From Ruminococcus sp. (GTDB lineage Bacteria > Bacillota > Clostridia > Oscillospirales > Acutalibacteraceae): DNA of 64,000 nt. The notes beneath the pieces were generated by a model. That model saw nothing but the letters and a program-made list of their open reading frames with translations. It made no database searches and had not been told where the DNA came from. Position numbers and translations under genes: made by a program. Location of the stretch: positions 1 to 64,000 of the forward strand of contig JAFUJH010000033.1 of the NCBI GenBank assembly GCA_017473775.1. The letters are read 5' to 3'. Positions within the stretch are counted from its first letter, which is position 1, and every line of letters starts with the position of its first letter. Below, piece by piece: positions 25,587 through 34,366 of this stretch.

Positions 25587-26354
25587 TTAAATTGCAGTTA
25601 CCTGTGTATAGCCACAGCCGATTGAGGCGTTACCGCCAAACTGAACAAACTCGGGAATAGCATATTTTGTATCATCCTTATCAGGAGAAATCACAGCAAA
25701 GTAGAACACGCTATCGTGAGGCACAACCTCCTCATACCAAAGGTTAGGTTTATCACCCAGACAGTTGCGTGCCACTACAGGTAAATCGTAATCTTTGAAG
25801 TCGTCTACAATTGCAAACACACCCTCAAAGATTCCGCCCAACTTTTTGAGCTCTGTCAAAAGGCTCGCAGGAATTTTGTCTGTTGCCTCTCCCTCAACCT
25901 TTATGTCCTCAGTTGAGTTTGTGAGGAAATGATTATCACCGAAATCAGGAGTTGCTACAGGCTGTACACCGCTCTTGTTATATCCGAGGGCAGTAAGCAT
26001 AGAGATATAACGGTTTACAGAGTCAATGGAAACAACCAACACAGAAGATGTTGACTTACTTCCGTATACACGCATAGGACGGGCAAGCAGGATTGCATCA
26101 AAGAACTTGTACTCACCTGTGTTGCAAATACCCTGGTCACCGGGTGCACCGAATACCTTTTTGATCACCTCATCATTAAGCTTGTCTGTTACCGCTTTGT
26201 CACGCAGTGCACCCTTGATGCCTGATGCGTGGATAACAGGCAGACCTGTGACTGCGTCCTTTTCTACCTCGTTATCTACTATATTGTAGTTAACCTCGCC
26301 TGAACCTACATGAAGGTTTGTTATGCATTTTATAGTGTAAAATGTTGTGCTCAT
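25587..26354 (-). CDS. cmr4: Cmr4, type III-B backbone and target-RNA nuclease subunit
   Basis: 255 residues. His15 and Asp27 lie where Cmr4 proteins keep the residues needed to cut target RNA, followed by the RAMP segment TGLPVIHASGIKGALRD. The C terminus has a Gly-rich loop (GGNASIGCGYT). Several copies would line the crRNA and cut bound RNA every six nucleotides. Ribosome site GGAGG before ATG 26354. Confidence 0.93.
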   Translation of the reverse strand: MSTTFYTIKCITNLHVGSGEVNYNIVDNEVEKDAVTGLPVIHASGIKGALRDKAVTDKLNDEVIKKVFGAPGDQGICNTGEYKFFDAILLARPMRVYGSKSTSSVLVVSIDSVNRYISMLTALGYNKSGVQPVATPDFGDNHFLTNSTEDIKVEGEATDKIPASLLTELKKLGGIFEGVFAIVDDFKDYDLPVVARNCLGDKPNLWYEEVVPHDSVFYFAVISPDKDDTKYAIPEFVQFGGNASIGCGYTQVTAI

Positions 26355-26369
26355 AGACCGTATCCTCCG

Positions 26370-27389
26370 TTACTTAATAATTATCTCGTTATAGCCAATG
26401 CGGTTTACATTATCTTTTCGTACGAAATCGGCAAAAGCCTCTATATCAGCAGGGATGAATACACTTCCTGCAGAAATAACCCTATAGAGCACAGCCTCTT
26501 TGGAGACTCTGCCTCCCTGTCTGGAATAAGCTCTGTAGGTCTTTGTGTCTGTTACAGAGAATTTACTCGCATCGTATATCTCAGGCTCTGTGAAAGTATC
26601 GCTCAAGCAATATGCAACTCCCTCGGGGAGGCGCTTCTTTACCTGCTCTGTCAACTTATTTTCTTCCTCAACAAACGAAAAAGCAAAAGCAGACTTACCC
26701 TGTCCCAGGAACAGCACACCGTCCTTAGGCTTACTGTCACCATCAAGAGTTATATAAGCTCCGAAAGAAAAGCCCTTGTTCAAGGTGTAATACTCCTTCT
26801 TAAAGAAACCGTTCTTCTTTGCAAAGCGATTGATTCCGATTCTTGTCTCGGTTTTGAATATAACAGAGCGTTCAACAATTGCACCCTCGGCAAGGCTCAT
26901 ATAATCTGTGCAGATTCCGTCCTTAGCGTTGTACTCCTCTGTATAATAACGGTCACCAAACGGTGTTATCACCGTCTTGTATTCGCTGAAAGGATCGTAT
27001 GTGGTCTTACCCTTGATGTGATTCATAGGAACAGGCACAAGGATATTCCCACCCTGCTGAATAAATACAGGAGAAATCTTCTTTATTCTGCCGAAGGTTC
27101 TGTCATAGGCAGGGTCAAAGCTCTGCTCCCCTACAGCCTCGTTGTTGAGAGCTTTATCCTCGGGTGTATAATCGCTCCAGTTACTTTTCTTTTTAGGGAG
27201 AAGATGGTATCTCAAAGCACCCAGAAGTGTAGACTGAGAGGGTAATGCCTCACTCCTGATAAAATACTGATTGCTGAACTGTGACTTATTGGTCTGATTG
27301 CCGTCCTTTGACTTGGGATAAGCGAATCCCTTTTCATTTCCAAAAAAATACGGCTCAAGAGGAGTAAAAGTTACTTTATAGGTTTTCAT
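26370..27389 (-). CDS. cmr3: Cmr3, type III-B RAMP subunit
   Basis: 339 residues from ATG 27389 with GGAGG upstream; a longer frame to 27461 would run inside cmr2. The N terminus FTPLEPYFFGNEK is typical of Cmr3, with LLGALRYHLL further on and a closing segment rich in basic residues and Gly (SRQGGRVSKEA). Cmr3 binds Cas10 and the 5' tag of the crRNA. Confidence 0.9.
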   Translation of the reverse strand: MKTYKVTFTPLEPYFFGNEKGFAYPKSKDGNQTNKSQFSNQYFIRSEALPSQSTLLGALRYHLLPKKKSNWSDYTPEDKALNNEAVGEQSFDPAYDRTFGRIKKISPVFIQQGGNILVPVPMNHIKGKTTYDPFSEYKTVITPFGDRYYTEEYNAKDGICTDYMSLAEGAIVERSVIFKTETRIGINRFAKKNGFFKKEYYTLNKGFSFGAYITLDGDSKPKDGVLFLGQGKSAFAFSFVEEENKLTEQVKKRLPEGVAYCLSDTFTEPEIYDASKFSVTDTKTYRAYSRQGGRVSKEAVLYRVISAGSVFIPADIEAFADFVRKDNVNRIGYNEIIIK

Positions 27390-27390
27390 C

Positions 27391-28923
27391 TTAATTATCC
27401 TCCTTTTGCTTATCTTCAGCAGAAGCCTTCTCAACAAAGAACTTGAACATACGCAGTACATACTGCATGGTCATTGAGGGCTTATCGTATGCAATACCGT
27501 TATTATCCAGAGGATAAATTCCTGCACCTTCTCTGAGCTTCAGAAGAAGCTCGGGAAGCTTCACAAGGAGGAAAGTATTGTCCTTATGCTCAGGACCGTC
27601 AAAGGTGTTTTTGAACAGGTTTTCTATCTCTGCTTTCTCCTGTGCATTATCAAAGGATTTTTCAAACAAAGCAAGCTTGTGCAAAGCAGAAAGGAATATT
27701 TTATCGTCTGTCTTTTGGCTTTCAATACCCTTGATTATACCATCAAGCATTGAGTCCATATATATAAGTTCTTTGTTGGAGATGACAAGTCCCTCTGACT
27801 GACCGGAATGTTTCTGCAGACGAACTGCTACCCTGTTCTTTGTATCCTTCTTTGCAACTCCAAAGAGCAGAGCTGCAGAATCATCCAGAGCCTCATAAAG
27901 AGGGAACTTCCTGTACGCAATTGTTATACCGAAGGAGAGAGATGGAGACTTCTGCTCTGATGCATCTGATTTTTTCTTCTTAGCTTCTTCGAGCTTTTTG
28001 CCAAGTTCTGACTCTGCACCGAAGTGTTTGTTGAAAACTTCGTTTGCTTTTACAAGGAAACCGAAAATAGTCTCTGACTCAACACTTTCGCAAGGGAGAA
28101 TAGCAAGCAAGTCATCTCCGCCTGAGTATATGGTAACTCCGCCATATTCCTTGACAGCATCTGCAACATCTGCACAATAAGCAAGGCACTCTTTTGAGAA
28201 GGAGCGTCGGTCGGTATCATTATCAAGAGATCCGATAACCGCACCCATATTGTCTGCATCAGAACGAACCAAAGCATAGTAGTTGCTCTTTTTGAAGCCT
28301 TTGCAGGTGCTCACAATAGATTCAATATCCTTGAGACCTTTACCGTTTTCGGCTCTGAGCTGGAATTGAGCAAGAGAGGTAATGGCAGGGATCTCCTTTA
28401 CAGTACTGTTCTTTGAGTTCCCATCGCCTGTGAAAAGTGCAAGAATAGGATTCTCGCTCTCCTGAGCTACAAATGGCTTTGCAAGCTCTATAGAATCGAA
28501 TATCCTGCCGCTGTCAATCAGAGGGCTGTCCGACTCAAACTCCACAGCAGAAACCATAATGTATTTGCGAAGCTCATCAAAGTCTATGGCAAGTGCCTGT
28601 GCTACTCTGGAGACAGCCTCGTCGCGTACCTGTGTAAATTGCCTTTTAATATCAAAGCCGTTTGCAGTAAAAATTATTCTGTCGTGAAAGAGACCTACTC
28701 CGTCATTGCGAGAAAGCAGAGGCTCTGCCTTCTCATAAAAAGGAGAAATAATATCCTTCTCTGATACGCCATAGCACTCATGCTCTGTCAGCACCTCACA
28801 CAGACAGCGTGAAAGCAAAGAGAACATATAGCTTGCTGTCCACAAGGCAGCAGGTGATGAGGTAAGACTCATTGTCTCAAAAATCGGACCTATGGTAATA
28901 CCAATGTATCTTTTCTTATCCAT
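27391..28923 (-). CDS. cmr2: Cas10/Cmr2 without HD nuclease domain
   Basis: 510 residues, far shorter than HD-containing Cmr2 proteins of about 850. It starts directly with the first palm-like region (ITIGPIFETMSL, then LWTASYMFSLLSR), so the HD nuclease is absent. The second palm domain has SDADNMG (221-227) and a complete GGDD (268-271), so nucleotide cyclase-type chemistry should be intact. Defence would then depend on a signal molecule and not on DNA cutting. HD-less Cas10 with a CorA partner is known from the SAM-AMP type of B. fragilis. Confidence 0.95.
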   Translation of the reverse strand: MDKKRYIGITIGPIFETMSLTSSPAALWTASYMFSLLSRCLCEVLTEHECYGVSEKDIISPFYEKAEPLLSRNDGVGLFHDRIIFTANGFDIKRQFTQVRDEAVSRVAQALAIDFDELRKYIMVSAVEFESDSPLIDSGRIFDSIELAKPFVAQESENPILALFTGDGNSKNSTVKEIPAITSLAQFQLRAENGKGLKDIESIVSTCKGFKKSNYYALVRSDADNMGAVIGSLDNDTDRRSFSKECLAYCADVADAVKEYGGVTIYSGGDDLLAILPCESVESETIFGFLVKANEVFNKHFGAESELGKKLEEAKKKKSDASEQKSPSLSFGITIAYRKFPLYEALDDSAALLFGVAKKDTKNRVAVRLQKHSGQSEGLVISNKELIYMDSMLDGIIKGIESQKTDDKIFLSALHKLALFEKSFDNAQEKAEIENLFKNTFDGPEHKDNTFLLVKLPELLLKLREGAGIYPLDNNGIAYDKPSMTMQYVLRMFKFFVEKASAEDKQKEDN

Positions 28924-28930
28924 TAATCAA

Positions 28931-30151
28931 TCACCCCTCCCATAATATAGCCTGATTATTTATTAGTTTTATCAGGTTCTGGTTTTTGTTAAACGGAGCC
29001 AAAGCATTTTCACCTTTGTTGCCATTTAATCTATCAACGCAGTATTCAATAAAAGCATCGATAAATTCATCACCCAGCTCCTTCTCGGTCGGGACCTGAA
29101 GCTCTACTTTTCTGCCACCAACACTGAACTCAAACCATTTTCCGTATATATCTTCGTTGATAAGTGTAGTTACAAAATACACTTTTTCACCGATAACCTT
29201 AAAGAACAAAGGAGATGCCAATCTTTCAATTGCCTTCTTGCTTTCATCCTTTTCGTCTTTATCAACACAACTGATTTTAACAAATGTTTTGTCGCTCTTA
29301 TTTGTTATGTCATTAATAAAACTCAGCTGTTCACCAACCCCCAACAATGCACGAACATAATAGGGATCATGATTTGAGGGATTTCTGTGCCATTCATTTG
29401 CGTGTCTGCCTACATCTGTGGGAACCATTCCCTCCTCTTTAAGACAAGCCTTTTCGTTCCCTATACCCAATTCGTCGTGCATATACATAAACAACAAGGA
29501 ACGCATATACCCACCGTGATTGATTCCTGACTTTATCAAACTGCAGACAGTTTTAATTGCTTTGAATGTCTTGTCAGGTTTTGCCGGATAAAAATAATAG
29601 CACACAAAGGAACCTGAGGAACGCATAAGCGCTTCATAGATGTTTTTCTCGTCGTTGTACCATTTTTCTTTCTCACTTACAATATATGACCCAAATCCCT
29701 TGTTCTGCATAGTACCGAAGTTGGTAACTGCAAAGAATTCTGCTATAAATTCGTCAATAATCTGTGATAGTTCTGGAATTGTGCACAGAACTGTCATTCT
29801 AACATCACCTTTAATCAGATGCTTTATTACCGCTTTGTCCTTCTTCTCCTTAGAGCTCATATTGCCATAGTAGATGTCGTATTCCTTGTTGTCTCCGGGA
29901 GGTGTAATATCCTCTTGCTTTCCCACTGCTTCTAAGCGGAGCTTATAGTTAAGGGCAGACTCGCCCTCTTTGATATACCACTCAGGCTTTATCCTGTCCT
30001 TGGCACGGCTTTGGATAAAACTGTCCAGCTTGGGCTTCACCTCGGTAGCTCGCAGGGTAGCCCCATGCTGAGAATACTGAAAGTGAAGAATCGGTGTCTG
30101 TGCTTTCAGGGTATAAACCCTTCTGAAACTCAGATTATCTGTAAGGCTCAT
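28931..30151 (-). CDS. cmr1: Cmr1-like RAMP subunit, first gene of cmr operon
   Basis: 406 residues from ATG 30151, which has AAGGAGG at good distance; an in-frame extension to 30280 is unlikely. N-terminal RAMP strand (VYTLKAQTPILHFQYSQHG), FGTMQNKGFGSYIV in the middle, and a SGINHGGYMRSLLF segment. It is more diverged than the other subunits, so Cmr1 is called partly from operon position. Cmr1 caps the crRNA 3' end. Confidence 0.8.
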   Translation of the reverse strand: MSLTDNLSFRRVYTLKAQTPILHFQYSQHGATLRATEVKPKLDSFIQSRAKDRIKPEWYIKEGESALNYKLRLEAVGKQEDITPPGDNKEYDIYYGNMSSKEKKDKAVIKHLIKGDVRMTVLCTIPELSQIIDEFIAEFFAVTNFGTMQNKGFGSYIVSEKEKWYNDEKNIYEALMRSSGSFVCYYFYPAKPDKTFKAIKTVCSLIKSGINHGGYMRSLLFMYMHDELGIGNEKACLKEEGMVPTDVGRHANEWHRNPSNHDPYYVRALLGVGEQLSFINDITNKSDKTFVKISCVDKDEKDESKKAIERLASPLFFKVIGEKVYFVTTLINEDIYGKWFEFSVGGRKVELQVPTEKELGDEFIDAFIEYCVDRLNGNKGENALAPFNKNQNLIKLINNQAILWEG

Positions 30152-30418
30152 ATTCTTCCTCCTTATATAATTGAAATTTGGATTCAAATCAACACAAGAC
30201 CTCAGCAACTCAACCCTGCTGAAGCCATAATAACCTTCACAAAAAGACAAAAATTCCGAAGCTTGTTTTGTTACAGACAAAAGTCGCCGTAAAGTAGCAA
30301 TTTAAAACATTATGTCTTTTTGATGCATTTACAGTGTAACACATATAAACAAAGATTGCAAGTGTTTTCTACAAAAATATGTAAAATATTTTCTGATGCA
30401 CACAAACCGAATTTTCCA
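30152..30418. promoter_or_regulatory. Divergent intergenic region between cmr1 and array A
   Basis: About 270 AT-rich bases that must hold the minus-strand cmr promoter and the leader side of array A. I see no clear consensus promoter for cmr1 and no reading frame. Confidence 0.5.
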
Positions 30419-30447
30419 TTGACAAGCTATCCCACCGTGTATATAAT
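30419..30447 (+). promoter_or_regulatory. Promoter of CRISPR array A
   Basis: TTGACA (30419-30424), a 17-bp spacer and TATAAT (30442-30447), perfect consensus. The first repeat starts 21 bases after the -10 box. Confidence 0.92.
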
Positions 30448-30467
30448 AAAATTACAATCCAATATTG

Positions 30468-31823
30468 CTTCCATACCCCTATAGGAGATTGAGACATTAC
30501 CATGGCAAAGGTCCCAAAATCGGTTTCTGAAGGATCGCGTCCCATACCCATTTGGAGATTGATACATAGTTCCGAAACTGATAGAAATATTTGTTTCCTG
30601 TCCCATACCCATATAGGAGATTGATACATGATACAAATGCAATTTTCCAATCCTTTAAAATCCAGTCCCATACCCATATAGGAGATTGATACGGATTAAG
30701 GAATTTCAACAATTTTGTCGCACAAAGTCCCATACCCATACAGGGGATTGAGACTTTTTACCTCCAAAATAATTTTTATATATGTGGTTCCATACCCACA
30801 CGGAGATTGATACCGTCTGGCATTATAAAGCCGTAGTAAATCACATTAACACGTCCCATACCCATATAGGAGATTGGATACTTTTACGACCTTAGTCCAT
30901 CCGTTACACTCTATGTTGGCGTCCCATACCCATATAGGAGATTGATACTTTGACGAAGAGTGAATTTCCTTGCCCTTGAAAAGTCCCATACCCATATAGG
31001 AGATTGATACAATGATGTGAAAAACAATAGGCATTTTAACACAAGTCCCATACCCATATAGGAGATTGAGACAATATCACGAATACTTAGCTTACTTTTA
31101 CATAAAGTTCCATACCCATTCGGAGATTGATGCAGAATTCATTTTTGATTAAAGGTTCAATGTTCTTTACATCGTGTTCCATACCCATTCGGAGATTGAT
31201 ACGAAGCAGACTCCTCATATCCTATAACAGAGCCAAGTTCCATAGCCAATAGGAGATTGATACTTTGTATAAAACAGGACAAATATATTCTGAAAGTGTT
31301 CCATCCCCATATAGGAGATTGAGACAATTTCGCAAAAGCTGACAACCATTGTCATGCCGTCCCATCCTCATATAGGAGATTGAGACCTCTCAGCAAAGTA
31401 CTGAAAAAGTTCTTCTGTAGCATGTTCCATACCCATTCGGAGATTGAGGCCGATGGTGCGAACAGGGATTTTTTCCTCGCCAACCGTTCCATACCTATAT
31501 AGAGATTAATACTTCTATTAGTTTTTACAAAACATCATTTCTCTCTGATAGTTCCATACCCAGGTGGGAGATTGATACACAAGGTCTTTAAAAGCTCCAT
31601 CTCCATAATCCGCGTTCCATACCCATGTAGGAGATTGATTTTCTCTCCTTTCTGGCTTAATTCAGTTTGGATTTTCAGTCCCATACCCGTATAGGAGATT
31701 GAAACGAAAATGTTGTTGAGGTTATCTTGTAGTTTTTTTGAATCCCGTTCCATACCCATATAGGAGATTGAGACAAGCTTAACCCGAAGCAAACAAACCA
31801 CAATGCAAGTGTTCCATACTCAT
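30468..31823 (+). CRISPR. CRISPR array A, 21 repeats plus a truncated one
   Basis: Repeats are 27-29 nt, starting GTCCCATACCC or GTTCCATACCC and ending GGAGATTGATAC or GGAGATTGAGAC. Full repeats start at 30468, 30539, 30600, 30665, 30727, 30787, 30853, 30921, 30983, 31045, 31107, 31176, 31237, 31298, 31359, 31424, 31486, 31551, 31614, 31678 and 31747; a truncated one is at 31811. Spacers are 32-43 nt. Variation is concentrated in the middle (CATATAGG, CATTCGG, CACACGG), so there are two length classes. The promoter end has the cleanest run of identical repeats and the far end is more decayed, which puts the leader on the left. Confidence 0.97.
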
Positions 31824-31844
31824 CAAAATCACATCACAAACGCA

Positions 31845-31878
31845 AAAAAGCACCGCTGAAAAATCAGCGGTGCTTTGT
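31845..31878. terminator. Terminator shared by array A and cas6
   Basis: A stem AGCACCGCTGA / TCAGCGGTGCT with T runs on both sides. It can end plus-strand array transcripts and minus-strand cas6 transcripts. A near copy lies at 33435-33466. Confidence 0.85.
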
Positions 31879-31943
31879 ATTTATGCAGTTATTAAGTTGT
31901 CTTATATTCTGATTGTTTTATAATCCTACGGCTAAAAACAGCT

Positions 31944-32669
31944 TTATTCTATGACAGAGAACATACCGAAACCCTGGGAGTTCTTACTGCCGAGTCCTGT
32001 GTTATATAGAAAATTCAGGGTCTTTGCTGAGCCTTTCAGCACAAACTCGCCGTGCCATGCAGTGATAAAAGTATCCTTGAATCTGGTGGCACGCTTTATA
32101 AATCGGGCGTGCTCACAAGGAGTTACTTCCAGACTGAAGCCCTCATCACTGCCAAAGTGGGCGGTGTACTTTCTTCTTGCGTTGCGGACAATTCCCTCAC
32201 AGAATTCTCTGTCCTTTGGGGAATAGTACACGGTGTGGCCGTTATCTTCTGTGATGTATACAGTTATGGGAGACAAAGTCTTTATCCTGACGCACTCTGA
32301 ATATATAGTATCATTGGAAAGCCTCACATCGGTAACCCTCACGAAGTTATTATGAAGCATCAGTTCCTTGCCAACAGTAAAGTTGGTCATAAGAAGCTGT
32401 ATCACATAATCCTGAGCAGAGCGGATAGTAATACTTATGGGTGAGCTGTAGATTATAGTTTTGCCTTCGATATCATACCTGCCCTTAATCTCGCTGAAGT
32501 TAAAGAGCTTGTAGTTTCTGCCTGATGCCTCTTTTCCCTTCTCGTGCAGATTATAAGAGAACGCACTGTCGCCACGCAAAGCGTTGTAAATAAGCCCCTG
32601 CACAACTGCATTTGAGGCAATAGGCAGAGTTATCCTGTTGTCTGATGCAAGTGTAATCACAAGTTGCAT
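31944..32669 (-). CDS. cas6: Cas6 CRISPR RNA endonuclease
   Basis: About 241 residues from ATG 32669 with GAGGAG nine bases upstream; upstream in-frame ATGs at 32678 and 32732 are weaker. Twin ferredoxin-fold signature: an early strand MQLVITLA, and the Gly-rich loop GLGSKNSQGFGMF at the C terminus, diagnostic for Cas6. It would cut array transcripts in the repeat and leave an 8-nt 5' tag (ATTGATAC or ATTGAGAC). It sits between arrays A and B, apart from the cmr operon. Confidence 0.93.
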   Translation of the reverse strand: MQLVITLASDNRITLPIASNAVVQGLIYNALRGDSAFSYNLHEKGKEASGRNYKLFNFSEIKGRYDIEGKTIIYSSPISITIRSAQDYVIQLLMTNFTVGKELMLHNNFVRVTDVRLSNDTIYSECVRIKTLSPITVYITEDNGHTVYYSPKDREFCEGIVRNARRKYTAHFGSDEGFSLEVTPCEHARFIKRATRFKDTFITAWHGEFVLKGSAKTLNFLYNTGLGSKNSQGFGMFSVIE

Positions 32670-32701
32670 GGGTGTCATCTCCTCAGCTTTATATGTAATA
32701 T

Positions 32702-32749
32702 GCAAAAATATCCCTGCGGTATCAATTGCCACAGGGATATTTGTTTTTT
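32702..32749. terminator. Hairpin between array B and cas6
   Basis: AAATATCCCTG (32706-32716) pairs with CAGGGATATTT (32732-32742), with T runs on each strand. It can end array B transcripts before cas6. Confidence 0.75.
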
Positions 32750-32801
32750 ACTTTCAATCACAGAACGCCCCGATGTGGATGCGTTCCACCCTCGACTATA
32801 T

Positions 32802-33006
32802 GTTTCAATCTCCTTGTATGGGTATAAAAAGAAGCTAAGAATTATCTTAGAAGTAAGTATCAATCTCCTATATGGATATAGAACTCCAACACAGATAGAC
32901 ATTGCTACAAATTGCTAAAAGTATCGATCTCCTGTGGGTATGGAATAAAAGCTATTATATAATATATATGTAATAAAAAGGATCAATCTCCAAATGGGTA
33001 GGGAAC
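32802..33006 (-). CRISPR. CRISPR array B, four repeats in minus orientation
   Basis: Repeats read on the minus strand at 33006-32980, 32946-32921, 32884-32857 and about 32829-32802, each with changes from the array A consensus (for example GATCGATCTCC-type and CTTGTATGG-type variants). Spacers are 27-36 nt. Every repeat is different, which suggests an old or degenerate array, yet the promoter is intact. Confidence 0.88.
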
Positions 33007-33029
33007 AACATCATTTGGCTGTCAGTTGC

Positions 33030-33058
33030 ATTATAGCATCACAGCACAGCCCTGTCAA
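33030..33058 (-). promoter_or_regulatory. Promoter of CRISPR array B
   Basis: On the minus strand TTGACA (33058-33053), a 17-bp spacer and TATAAT (33035-33030), perfect consensus, with the first repeat 23 bases after the -10 box. Confidence 0.88.
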
Positions 33059-33217
33059 GTCAGAGCAATACAGCAGACGAATGTTATATTCATTCAGAAT
33101 TTCTCTGTACTACATGTTTATATCACCTCACTTTTATATATAGCAATACAAAAATCAGACCAAATTTCTATCCGGATAAAACCGATTATATACCGTATTT
33201 TATCAGAATCCAGAGCC

Positions 33218-33246
33218 TTGACTCACCCGATTATGTGTGATATTAT
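33218..33246 (+). promoter_or_regulatory. Promoter of CRISPR array C
   Basis: TTGACT (33218-33223), a 17-bp spacer and TATTAT (33241-33246), with the first repeat 17 bases after the -10 box. Confidence 0.7.
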
Positions 33247-33263
33247 AATTTTGATAACATCAT

Positions 33264-33410
33264 ATCCCATACCCATACAGGAGATTGATACTTTTCCTCC
33301 TTAAGTAATAATAAAATTTAACATCTTACTAAGCATACCCACACAAGAGATTGATACGGGATGATTGCTCCTTCCATCTCATCCGTATTAGGAATCCATA
33401 CAGGAAACTC
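33264..33410 (+). CRISPR. CRISPR array C, remnant of about three repeats
   Basis: A nearly canonical 28-nt repeat at 33264-33291, a changed one at about 33331-33357 (GCATACCCACACAAGAG) and a truncated one at about 33391-33410. It is followed by a trailer and terminator very similar to those after array A. Confidence 0.82.
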
Positions 33411-33434
33411 AAAAATCACATCAGAAGCACATAA

Positions 33435-33466
33435 AGCACCGCTGAAACTAATCAGCGGTGCTTTTG
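33435..33466 (+). terminator. Terminator after array C
   Basis: The same AGCACCGCTGA / TCAGCGGTGCT stem as at 31845-31878, with similar flanking bases, followed by TTTTG. Confidence 0.8.
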
Positions 33467-33892
33467 TATTACCTGAATGTCTGTTTTTACACATTCATAT
33501 ATTCAAATCACATGGATAACATCTGAATACGGCTCAGACAAGCTATGCTTGCATATGAGTATATCTTATAAAAAGTTGCAATTTTTTACATTACAACCTA
33601 TTGCAATTACAAACACTATGTGTTATAATCATACAAATTATGTTACTATTTGGTTAAATGCTCCATATTTCGTTTTTGTGTGCAAGCCAAAAATACTATT
33701 GGGAGGCTTCGTCGTAAACTTGGTATTAATCACAACTTAATGCTTTATGGTACACTTGATATTCATCACAGACTTTGTGCTTCATCGTACACTTGGTATT
33801 TATCATTATAGACTTAGTAATTATTCGTTAGGCTCTTTGCGGCTTACGCTGCAAATTCACAATATCACTGTTTTATCGAAAGGAAGATGTAT
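33467..33892. other. Gene-free region upstream of the VirD4-like cluster
   Basis: An open frame at 33477-33740 exists but lacks a ribosome site and has an unlikely composition. The right part carries three degenerate tandem repeats (see 33714-33826). Confidence 0.55.
33714..33826 (+). repeat. Three degenerate 36-40-bp tandem repeats
   Basis: Units begin at 33714, 33750 and 33787. Each starts GTAMACTTGRTATT and ends in a T-rich piece (CTTTATG, CTTCATC, TAATTATTC). They lie 70 bases before the first gene of the VirD4-like cluster and could be regulator-binding sites. Confidence 0.7.
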
Positions 33893-34366
33893 ATGATTCT
33901 CATTCAGGGTAGCTATCCCAAAGCGAAGAAGCACGCCAACAAGCTGATGAACAGCTCATACTTTGAATTCTACTTTCCCTTTGTTGACGAAAGTGTGACT
34001 TTCAGAGAAATCAATCGTTTCAACGACGAGTCCAGACGCCTCACCAGATTCAAGAACAAGTACACAGGCAATGTTGCAATCAACATTACAGAATGGGCAG
34101 ACAAGCCTCTTAATCGCTACTTTATCGCCTTTGCTTACTACATACTTGACAGAACCCTTGAGCTGTGCGACAGCAAGGTGATGTTAATTTGCGAATGCAC
34201 CTGCTCTCAGGCTTTTCTGAACGAGCTGGAGGAGCACTTCGGCGATAAGATTGAGCTTGTAGACCTTGGTACAAAGGACAGAGAGTCCGACAGAAGAAGA
34301 ATAGGTTTTGTTACCTGCAATGACGCATACTCTGCAAGGAACACAGAGGAGGATATTGATGTTTGA
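33893..34366 (+). CDS. Unrecognised small protein coupled to VirD4-like ATPase
   Basis: 157 residues from ATG 33893 with AAAGGAAG six bases upstream; an ATG two codons earlier sits on the ribosome site. I do not recognise it. It has an N-terminal strand MILIQGSYPKA, a second strand KVMLICECTCSQAFL near residue 100 and an acidic tail, giving an alpha/beta outline without Walker motifs. It overlaps the next gene by 8 bp, so the two are translationally coupled. Confidence 0.8.
   Translation: MILIQGSYPKAKKHANKLMNSSYFEFYFPFVDESVTFREINRFNDESRRLTRFKNKYTGNVAINITEWADKPLNRYFIAFAYYILDRTLELCDSKVMLICECTCSQAFLNELEEHFGDKIELVDLGTKDRESDRRRIGFVTCNDAYSARNTEEDIDV

Noticed and set aside
30369..31801. Several minus-strand open frames across array A with repeated MGMG/YGYG-like peptides
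   Set aside because: They are translations of the CRISPR repeats; spacing and composition follow the repeat-spacer pattern.
32664..32918. Plus-strand open frame over the cas6 start and array B
   Set aside because: It runs antisense to cas6 and through CRISPR repeats, with no ribosome site.
33477..33740. Possible 87-residue gene before the VirD4-like cluster
   Set aside because: No ribosome site, odd composition, and its end overlaps the tandem repeats.
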